NCBI GenBank assembly: GCA_001604275.1
Contig: LVBD01000068.1
Location: 47,945-111,944 of the forward strand
DNA: 64,000 nt
Direction of reading: 5' to 3'
Origin: Spirochaetales bacterium Spiro_02
Lineage (GTDB): Bacteria > Spirochaetota > Spirochaetia > Sphaerochaetales > Sphaerochaetaceae
In this document: positions 25,301 through 31,688 of the stretch, piece by piece
How positions within the stretch are numbered: position 1 is the first letter of the stretch
How the letters are laid out: every line of letters starts with the position of its first letter
Program-made: the position numbers and the translations under genes
The notes under the pieces: generated by a model
What the model saw: only the letters and a program-made list of their open reading frames with translations
What the model was told of the DNA's origin: nothing
Databases searched by the model: none

Positions 25301-26938
25301 ATGATTACTGCATCGAATATTTCTCTTGCCTACGGGACTCAGATCCTCTTCAAGGATGTGAACATCAAGTTCACTCCTGGCAACTGCTATGGCATCATCG
25401 GAGCGAACGGGGCCGGGAAATCAACGTTCTTGAAAATTCTGTCAGGTGAGATCGAGCCAGACACCGGAGAAGTCATTATCACCCCCGGAGAACGGATGGC
25501 TGTCCTTCGTCAGGATCATTTCGCGTTCAACGCATATTCCGTACTTGAAACGGTAATCATGGGTTTCGACCAGCTATATAAAGTCATGAAGGAACGGGAG
25601 GAGATCTATGCGAAAGAGGATTTCACCGAGGAAGATGGAATCCATGCCGCTGATCTTGAATCGGAATTCGCAGAACTCGGTGGGTGGGAAGCGGAAGCGG
25701 AGGCCGGACAGATGCTGGACGGACTGGGGATTCCTGTCTCGCTTCATACGAAGCTCATGGCGGATGTAGAGGACAATATCAAGGTCAGGGTTCTGCTTGC
25801 CCAGGCGCTGTTCGGCAATCCGGATATCCTGTTGCTCGACGAACCCACCAACCACCTGGACTTGGAATCGATACATTGGCTCGAAGATTTTCTCGAGAAC
25901 TTCAACAATACAGTCATCGTCGTCTCACACGACCGCCACTTCCTCAACAGCGTTTGTACCCACATCGCCGATATCGACTTCGGCAAAATCCAGTTGTATG
26001 TCGGAAACTACGACTTCTGGTATCTGTCGAGCCAACTCGCCGCCAAGCAGATGAAGGATGAAAAAAAACGGCGCGATGAAAAGATCGCCGAACTAAAGGA
26101 ATTCATCCAGAGATTCTCAAGCAATGTCGCCAAAGCTCGGCAAGCAACGAGCAGGAAGAAGCTGATCGACAAGCTGACGATCGACGACATACGCCCGTCT
26201 TCCAGACGATTTCCGTATGTCGCGTTCAAACCTGCAAGGGAACCCGGAAGGAATATCCTTGAGGTAAAGGACCTGTGCAAGACAGTCGACGGGGAAAAAG
26301 TGCTTGACAACTTTTCCTTGACCGTGAACAACGGTGATAAGATCGCGTTCGTCGGCCCGTTCCATTATTCGAAGACGATGTTCTTCCAGATCGCCGCCGG
26401 GCTTGCGGAACCTGACTGTGGTTCGTGTACATGGGGTGTCACTACTAGCCTTTCCTATTTTCCGAAGGACAATTCGTTCATGTTCGAGAACGACATGTCG
26501 ATCACCGACTGGCTTCGACAATATTCCGAAGAAAAGGACGACACCTATGTCAGGTCGTTCCTCGGCAGGATGTTGTTCTCCGGCGATGAGGCTCTCAAGA
26601 GCTGCACGGTGCTCTCCGGCGGAGAGAAAGTCCGATGCGTGCTTGCGAAGATGATGCTCGAGCAGGCGAATGTATTGATTTTCGACGAACCTACCAGTCA
26701 CCTTGATCTTGAAGCGATTTCAGCGCTCAACAATGGCTTGATGGAATTCAGCGGCATACTGCTGTTCAATAGCCACGACCACCAGTTCGTTGATTCTATC
26801 GCGAATCGGATCGTCGAATTCACTCCGAACGGTATCATCGACCGAATGATGAAGTTCGACGAATATCTTGCGGATGCGACGATTCGTGAACTGCGGGACC
26901 AGCTGTATGCCGGAACGCATCATGCGCTCGCGCTCTAA
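25301..26938 (+). CDS. ABC-F ATPase, YbiT-like, with degenerate second P-loop
   Basis: A 545-residue soluble protein with two ABC domains and no membrane part, the ABC-F pattern of ribosome-associated translation factors. Domain 1 has Walker A GANGAGKST and LLLDEPTNHLD. The charged inter-domain linker (about 240-300, FIQRFSSNVAKARQATSRKK) is that of the YbiT subgroup. Domain 2 keeps the signature LSGGEK, FDEPTSHLD and SHD, but its P-loop reads GPFHYSKT (352-359), losing the GxGK glycine. Domain 1 lacks an LSGGE signature, as in YbiT. AAGGAG precedes the ATG, and coaX follows 23 bases downstream. Whether the second site still binds ATP is unclear. Confidence 0.88.
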   Translation: MITASNISLAYGTQILFKDVNIKFTPGNCYGIIGANGAGKSTFLKILSGEIEPDTGEVIITPGERMAVLRQDHFAFNAYSVLETVIMGFDQLYKVMKEREEIYAKEDFTEEDGIHAADLESEFAELGGWEAEAEAGQMLDGLGIPVSLHTKLMADVEDNIKVRVLLAQALFGNPDILLLDEPTNHLDLESIHWLEDFLENFNNTVIVVSHDRHFLNSVCTHIADIDFGKIQLYVGNYDFWYLSSQLAAKQMKDEKKRRDEKIAELKEFIQRFSSNVAKARQATSRKKLIDKLTIDDIRPSSRRFPYVAFKPAREPGRNILEVKDLCKTVDGEKVLDNFSLTVNNGDKIAFVGPFHYSKTMFFQIAAGLAEPDCGSCTWGVTTSLSYFPKDNSFMFENDMSITDWLRQYSEEKDDTYVRSFLGRMLFSGDEALKSCTVLSGGEKVRCVLAKMMLEQANVLIFDEPTSHLDLEAISALNNGLMEFSGILLFNSHDHQFVDSIANRIVEFTPNGIIDRMMKFDEYLADATIRELRDQLYAGTHHALAL

Positions 26939-26961
26939 GAGGGCGGGGAAGGAGATGGACA

Positions 26962-27723
26962 ATGCTGTTTGTCGCTGATATCGGCAATACGAACATCGTG
27001 CTTGCCATCCATGACGGAACGAAGTGGCTCGAACATTGGAGGATCTACAGCGATCAGAAGAAAACGAGCGATGAATATTTCGTCGTGCTCGAAAGCCTGT
27101 TCTCCCACGCAGGTCTGCATCCGGAAGATGTCGACAAGGCCGTGATCAGTTCCGTGGTTCCGAATCTTTCGCGTGCCCTGCAGAAGAATGCGGTCAGATT
27201 GTTCAATGTTGAACCGCTGATGGTTTCGCAGAACATCGAAACCGGGCTGGTACGGTCTAGCATCCCCCCCGAGCTGGGTTCTGATTTGTTGTGCAATCTG
27301 GCGCAGGCGCATCACCGGTTTCCCGGACAGGCCACGATGATCGTCGACTTCGGTACCGCGCTGACGCTCGGTTCGGTCGATGGAAACGGCAATGTGCTTG
27401 GTGTCGCCATAGCCCCAGGCCTTGTCACGGCAGTGAACGCATTGTACGGAAATACCGCCCAATTGCCACAAGTAGAACTGAAAGTTCCTGAATCGGTGCT
27501 CGGCAGGGATTCAGTCCAGTCGATTCGTGCCGGAATCATGTATGGATATGCCGGCATGGTGGCTGCGATCATCGAAAAGACGGAAGCTGAGATCGGACAT
27601 CGATTGAAAATCATCGCTACCGGGGGACTTTCCGCTACGATCTCGTCGTTGATTCCTAGAATCGAGGAAGTCTCTCCCATGCATACGCTGGATGGTCTGA
27701 AACTGCTTTCCGACTTGAACTGA
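26962..27723 (+). CDS. coaX: Type III pantothenate kinase
   Basis: A 253-residue ASKHA-fold kinase making 4'-phosphopantothenate, the first step of coenzyme A synthesis. Motifs are DIGNTNIV near the N-terminus, the pantothenate-binding PPELGSD (about 103-109), DFGTALT (129-135) and ATGGLSA near the end. Type III enzymes need a monovalent cation and are not feedback-inhibited by CoA. An AAGGAGA box precedes ATG 26962. A later CoA step, coaD, is in this window at 39.1 kb. Confidence 0.95.
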   Translation: MLFVADIGNTNIVLAIHDGTKWLEHWRIYSDQKKTSDEYFVVLESLFSHAGLHPEDVDKAVISSVVPNLSRALQKNAVRLFNVEPLMVSQNIETGLVRSSIPPELGSDLLCNLAQAHHRFPGQATMIVDFGTALTLGSVDGNGNVLGVAIAPGLVTAVNALYGNTAQLPQVELKVPESVLGRDSVQSIRAGIMYGYAGMVAAIIEKTEAEIGHRLKIIATGGLSATISSLIPRIEEVSPMHTLDGLKLLSDLN

Positions 27724-27757
27724 ACAGTCCGTCGCGGTTCTTCCGGTCCCCCGGGAG

Positions 27758-28981
27758 CTAGAAGCAGAACCTCCCGTTTCGCATAATCGGGACTTCCTTG
27801 CCGTCGCTGCAGACGGCGACGATGTCGATGCGCTCGGAACCCACCATGAAATCGATGTGGTTGACGCTGGTGTTGCATCCGTACGCATTGAGCTGAGCGT
27901 CGCTGACCAGGGAGTCCCCATTCGACAGGCAACTGGGATATCCTTTGCCGAGCGCAAGGTGACATGATGCGTTTTCATCGAGCAGTATTGAATTGAATAT
28001 CTGTCCGCTTCTGGCGATCGGGCTGCTTTCATCGACCAGAGCGCATTCTCCGAGCCGCCGCGAACCAGCGTCCATTTGGAGAAATGCGTCCATGACTTCC
28101 GCTCCTTTTTCCGCGCTGAAATCCGTTACTTGACCGGCGGAGAAGGTAAGCCGGACCGTTTCTGTCATGACATTCATCACCGGAACCGGCCTGGTCGTCG
28201 TAATAAAGCCTTCCGCATCATACATATCGGGGACTGTGAAGATTTCCTCGGTAGGTAGATTCGGGAAAAACGGCCTTCCGTCGGGAAGCTCCTTCGATCC
28301 GCCCTCCCATACATGTTCCTTTCGTAATCCGATCGTCAAGTCGGTGCCCGGCCCGACATAGTGGAGTTTTCTGATTCCTAGAGAATTAAGCTTCTCGACG
28401 CGTTGCTTGATCGAGCTGTCGTGGGATGCCCAAGCGGAACACGGATCGTCGTAGTCAAGTCTGAGAATCGGAGCGAGAACCTCCCACAAGTCGTCTTCGC
28501 TAGCATCGGGACCGAGCGCTTGCCGTGCCCATTTCGGTCCCGGTGCACAGACGACGCACCACGCCAGCTTGTGCCGCATCTGCCGGTTCGTCAGAACCTG
28601 TCTCTTTCGACTCAACGCCTGCTGATACCGGGTGAATTTTTCTGGATCGAGCGGAGCGTGATCCTGTCGCTCCTCGGTACTATCGATCCTGATATACGCC
28701 CAGTCTTCGGCGATCATCTCGTAGTCCCTGGCCGTTGCGAACGCAGGTTCCGACTGTACTTGATCCGAATCCTGGGCTTCTAGCCGCGCGGCGAGCACAT
28801 CAAGGTCATCAAGCGCAATTTCCACATGCAGAGCGCCCATTGCATATGCCGCTTTCGCCAAGGCTCTTGCGAAAGGGTAGGTACCGGGACCGGTCTTGAT
28901 GGTCACGCTCTGACCGACACGTATGTTGATTCCTTTTTCCATGACCAATATCGCATATTTGTCGATAATCGTTCGCTCCAT
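27758..28981 (-). CDS. M29 family metallo-aminopeptidase (AmpS/PepS-like), intact copy
   Basis: A 407-residue cytoplasmic aminopeptidase of the thermophilic M29 family, which removes N-terminal residues using a two-metal site. Expected ligands are visible: the EE pair in LPTEEIF, Glu in GECALVD, His in ENASCHLALG, the catalytic Tyr in GKGYP, and His/Asp in VNHIDF near the C-terminus. ATG 28981 is chosen because AAGG lies nine bases before it and it aligns with the start of the neighbouring paralogue; a TTG at 29005 overlapping the upstream stop is the alternative. It is the downstream gene of a tandem pair on the minus strand and converges on coaX. Confidence 0.88.
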   Translation of the reverse strand: MERTIIDKYAILVMEKGINIRVGQSVTIKTGPGTYPFARALAKAAYAMGALHVEIALDDLDVLAARLEAQDSDQVQSEPAFATARDYEMIAEDWAYIRIDSTEERQDHAPLDPEKFTRYQQALSRKRQVLTNRQMRHKLAWCVVCAPGPKWARQALGPDASEDDLWEVLAPILRLDYDDPCSAWASHDSSIKQRVEKLNSLGIRKLHYVGPGTDLTIGLRKEHVWEGGSKELPDGRPFFPNLPTEEIFTVPDMYDAEGFITTTRPVPVMNVMTETVRLTFSAGQVTDFSAEKGAEVMDAFLQMDAGSRRLGECALVDESSPIARSGQIFNSILLDENASCHLALGKGYPSCLSNGDSLVSDAQLNAYGCNTSVNHIDFMVGSERIDIVAVCSDGKEVPIMRNGRFCF

Positions 28982-29001
28982 GTCTTCCATCCTTATTTCT
29001 G

Positions 29002-30201
29002 TCAATCAAGGAACACGCCATGTTCCATCAGCTGGATCGTCCTCCCGTCATGAGTACGTGCGAAGACCTCCAGCTCGCCGTCGCCGATCGGACAGTCGCA
29101 CACGACATTCGATAGGTTGAATGTCGTCGATTCGTGCAATCCTGTCTCATCTTCTATCGCCAAGTCCGGATCCAGGCAGGAAAGACTTGCCGATCCGAAC
29201 CGCACACGGGTAGTCCTGTTTCGATCCAGCAAGGAGACTCCATATAGCTCGGCGCTACGGGATACGGCGGTGTTTTCATCGGCGAGCGCCACTTCCCCGA
29301 TATGCTTCGCCCCTTCGTCGATGTCAAAGAATGCGTCCAGAAGCTTTTTGCCGTGTTCCGCATCCCACGCTACGACCTTGCCGCCGCACAGTTCGAATTC
29401 GGCGACCAAAACCTGCTCTCCAAACAAACCAATCGGCCGTGATGCGGTCATTCGCCCCGAAGCGGAGCTCCGATCGACAGCGATGAATAGTTCCTCGAGC
29501 GGCAAAGAAGGGATGAACGTTCTGCCGTTCGGCAAGACTTGCAGGCCACCTTCCCAATGGGAATGCTGGGCGAGATCGACAGTCAGATCAGTACCTGCCG
29601 AAACGAACCGCAATTGTTTCGCATCGATTTGTTCCAACTGGCGTTTCCGATAATGCAGCAATTGCGATTGGCTTTCCCAAACCGTCGAGAATTGTTCATG
29701 ATCAAGTTTCCAGATGTCCTGCAACATATCCCAAAGCGCATCTTCCCTCGTTTCGTCACCGATCAGATATTTCGCCCAGTTCGGGCCGGGAACGTGGACG
29801 ACTGCCCATGGTACGGCGATCCGTCTATCGAATATGAGGGGATCGGCGAGATGTTCGTATTCCTGCAAAGCAACGAAATCCGCGCTTGCCGCGGCGAGGT
29901 CATCCGGCTCCGACCAATTTCTATGTTCCGTATCGACGATGCGAATCATCGCCGCTCCTGTAGGAGTCGGTTGCAGTATATCGTGTTCGACCGGCTCCAC
30001 GGGTATGACGCCTTGTGGTTTTCCGTGTTCCGTCACAACGATGTGGACAGGTTGTTGCGTTATTTCGCTTGCCATGCCTGCAAGCAGTTTCGCGAACGGA
30101 AGGGTGTGGCTTTCCGTATTGATCGACAAGGCGTCGCCTTGCTGTACCCGCACCATGGTTTCGAGCACCAAGCGTGCATAACGTTTCCGTAATTCGTCCA
30201 T
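29002..30201 (-). CDS. M29 aminopeptidase paralogue with lost metal ligands
   Basis: A 399-residue paralogue of the next gene, similar over its whole length, so a tandem duplication. Several active-site positions have changed. The His of xHxALG is Arg (TTRVRFG), the Tyr of GxGYP is missing (GSASLSC), and the His of NHIDF is replaced (VVCDCPIG, with the Asp perhaps kept). The EE pair and GEVAL remain. It is probably inactive as a peptidase and may bind peptides or pair with the intact copy, since M29 enzymes are dimers. ATG 30201 follows GGGAGG by four bases. The frame is intact, so it is not simply a decaying pseudogene. Confidence 0.82.
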   Translation of the reverse strand: MDELRKRYARLVLETMVRVQQGDALSINTESHTLPFAKLLAGMASEITQQPVHIVVTEHGKPQGVIPVEPVEHDILQPTPTGAAMIRIVDTEHRNWSEPDDLAAASADFVALQEYEHLADPLIFDRRIAVPWAVVHVPGPNWAKYLIGDETREDALWDMLQDIWKLDHEQFSTVWESQSQLLHYRKRQLEQIDAKQLRFVSAGTDLTVDLAQHSHWEGGLQVLPNGRTFIPSLPLEELFIAVDRSSASGRMTASRPIGLFGEQVLVAEFELCGGKVVAWDAEHGKKLLDAFFDIDEGAKHIGEVALADENTAVSRSAELYGVSLLDRNRTTRVRFGSASLSCLDPDLAIEDETGLHESTTFNLSNVVCDCPIGDGELEVFARTHDGRTIQLMEHGVFLD

Positions 30202-30300
30202 ATTCCTCCCAACGACCTGCATATCTTATCGCAAAGCGCCATGGATTGGAATCACCGATGAAAACCCTCGTGAAGTGCTTTTCAGATGCTTGGATTGAAG

Positions 30301-30333
30301 AAACAAAAGACTCCTGTTTCATATCCAGGAGTC
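30301..30333 (-). terminator. Terminator of tRNA-Gly
   Basis: Minus-strand stem GACTCCTG/CAGGAGTC (30309-30333) followed by TTTTGTTT, 28 bases after the tRNA end. Confidence 0.75.
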
Positions 30334-30360
30334 CTTCCAACTGATCAAGGAGATGAGATA

Positions 30361-30431
30361 AGCGCCCGGCGGGAGTCGAACCCGTTTCTTCAGCTTGGAA
30401 GGCTGAGGTAATACCATTATACGACAGGCGC
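30361..30431 (-). tRNA. tRNA-Gly (anticodon UCC)
   Basis: 71 bases on the minus strand with acceptor GCGCCTG/CGGGCGC (one T-G), anticodon arm TCAGC-CTTCCAA-GCTGA and T arm CGGG-TTCGACT-CCCG. Anticodon TCC reads GGA (Gly). CCA is not encoded. Confidence 0.95.
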
Positions 30432-30453
30432 AAGAAACAATCGACGAAAAATA

Positions 30454-30482
30454 GATATACTGGAATCCGATTGAAAGGTCAA
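30454..30482 (-). promoter_or_regulatory. tRNA-Gly promoter
   Basis: Minus-strand -35 TTGACC (30477-30482) and -10 TATATC (30454-30459), spacer 17, 22 bases upstream of the tRNA. Confidence 0.65.
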
Positions 30483-30514
30483 GCCCCGAATGAACAAAAA
30501 TGCCTGCTATCCCG

Positions 30515-30543
30515 TTGACACTAGGTCCTGTTGCAGATTAAAT
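30515..30543 (+). promoter_or_regulatory. Promoter of the PUR-domain gene
   Basis: -35 TTGACA (30515-30520) and -10 TTAAAT (30538-30543), spacer 17. Transcription from about 30550 gives a leader of some 59 bases. Confidence 0.55.
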
Positions 30544-30608
30544 GTCAGCTACAGAAGTCCGGGACAAAATTCCCTGGACCGTGAATTTTGACATAGAGGG
30601 TATGAGCG

Positions 30609-30857
30609 ATGGGACAGCGAGGAGAAGTCTTCTCAACAAGGTTGATCAAGAATGACAGGACGTATTTTTTCAACGTCAAGGAAAATATCTATGGGGACAT
30701 GTTCCTCAATCTTGTGGAAAGCAAAGGAACGCCCGATGCGGATCGGTATATCCGTCAATCGATCGTAGTGTATCAGGAAGATCTTGGGGAGTTCGTACAT
30801 GAGTTCCAGAAAGCTCTCGATTTCCTCAAGCAGCATGCCAAGAAGCAAGAAGACTGA
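30609..30857 (+). CDS. PUR-domain nucleic-acid-binding protein (DUF3276, BpuR-like)
   Basis: An 82-residue single PUR-alpha-type domain (MGQRGEVFSTRL at the start, YFFNVKEN, FVHEFQKALDFL helix near the end). The Borrelia homologue BpuR binds DNA and RNA and influences expression of several genes; the same activity is inferred here. It has its own promoter and terminator and is followed by rnhB and smc. From memory this is also the gene neighbourhood in Borrelia burgdorferi (bpuR, rnhB, p115/smc), so the cluster appears old within spirochaetes. Confidence 0.82.
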   Translation: MGQRGEVFSTRLIKNDRTYFFNVKENIYGDMFLNLVESKGTPDADRYIRQSIVVYQEDLGEFVHEFQKALDFLKQHAKKQED

Positions 30858-30900
30858 ACGGCCACGCGATCACCAATGTGCCGGCTCGCTGACAAGAAAC

Positions 30901-30952
30901 AGGCTGTAGTGGCTATCCTCGCAAAGGATGGAGCTGCAGCCTTTCGTTTTTA
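30901..30952 (+). terminator. Terminator after the PUR-domain gene
   Basis: AGGCTGTAG (30901-30909) pairs with CTGCAGCCT (30934-30942) with one G-U; an inner helix ATCCT/AGGAT is also possible. A T-rich tail (TTTCGTTTTT) follows. It lies between convergent genes and may also serve rnhB. Confidence 0.7.
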
Positions 30953-30957
30953 TGTTA

Positions 30958-31578
30958 TCATCGCAGTGTTTCGTCCGAAGTTCTGGAACTAGCAAGTACG
31001 CCATGGAATGTCAGCCGATGGATCGGACAGGGACCGAATCGTTCGCAAGCGGCGCGATGCATTTCGCTTGGATATCCCTTGTGGCGGGAGAATCCGTAGT
31101 CCGGCCACCGCTTGTCCGCATATTCCATAAAACGGTCGCGGGCCGTCTTCGCAAGGATGGACGCTGCCATGATTTCGTAGATTTTCGCATCCCCCTTGAC
31201 GATCGCCTGACAGGGGCAAGGAAGGTCGGGAGTCTGGTTTCCATCTACAAGCACGATCGCTACGGTTGTCAGTGCCGCCACTTTCGCATACGCTCTTTGC
31301 ATCGCGAGCATCGTAGCGCGAAGGATGTTGAGTTCGTCGATTTCCTTTGCGGACGCCCATGACACGGCCCACGCCGTAGCATGGCTCTTGATATATGCTT
31401 CTGCGACCTGCCGCCGCTTCTCTGTCAGTTTCTTTGAATCTCCGAGTAGCGTTGTATCAAAGTCGTCTGGAAGTACCACGGCAGCTGCGCAGACCGGTCC
31501 CGCCAAAGGGCCCCTGCCAGCTTCGTCGATCCCGCAGATGTCGCATACTGGTTCAAGCTCGAATAATTCCTGTTGCAT
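30958..31578 (-). CDS. rnhB: Ribonuclease HII
   Basis: A 206-residue RNase HII that cuts the RNA strand of RNA/DNA hybrids and single ribonucleotides in DNA. The catalytic acids lie in GIDEAGRGPLAGPV (DE pair) and VDGN, and the C-terminal RHKGYP motif is present. ATG 31578 has AAGGA ten bases before it; an in-frame ATG three codons earlier has that box only one base away, so the shorter form is chosen. It diverges from smc, with overlapping promoters in about 110 bases. Confidence 0.93.
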   Translation of the reverse strand: MQQELFELEPVCDICGIDEAGRGPLAGPVCAAAVVLPDDFDTTLLGDSKKLTEKRRQVAEAYIKSHATAWAVSWASAKEIDELNILRATMLAMQRAYAKVAALTTVAIVLVDGNQTPDLPCPCQAIVKGDAKIYEIMAASILAKTARDRFMEYADKRWPDYGFSRHKGYPSEMHRAACERFGPCPIHRLTFHGVLASSRTSDETLR

Positions 31579-31625
31579 CAAGTCCATGTCCTTCTTCGGT
31601 CCTCACTGGAAAGGACTCGACTGTT

Positions 31626-31654
31626 ATGCTATAATCGTCATCATTCTGCGTCAA
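31626..31654 (-). promoter_or_regulatory. rnhB: rnhB promoter
   Basis: Minus-strand -35 TTGACG (31649-31654) and -10 TAGCAT (31626-31631), spacer 17. It lies over the divergent extended -10 box of smc, so the two may compete. Confidence 0.45.
31627..31635 (+). promoter_or_regulatory. smc: smc promoter, extended -10
   Basis: TGCTATAAT: a perfect -10 hexamer (31630-31635) with the TG dinucleotide of extended -10 promoters and no clear -35 box. Transcription from about 31642 gives a leader of about 47 bases. Confidence 0.5.
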
Positions 31655-31688
31655 GGGCTTGTTGATGAGCCCCATGTGAGGTCAACCA

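Noticed and set aside
29002..30201. Upstream M29 copy as a pseudogene
   Set aside because: Frame, length and ribosome site are intact; the changes are confined to active-site positions, which suits a pseudoenzyme better than decay.
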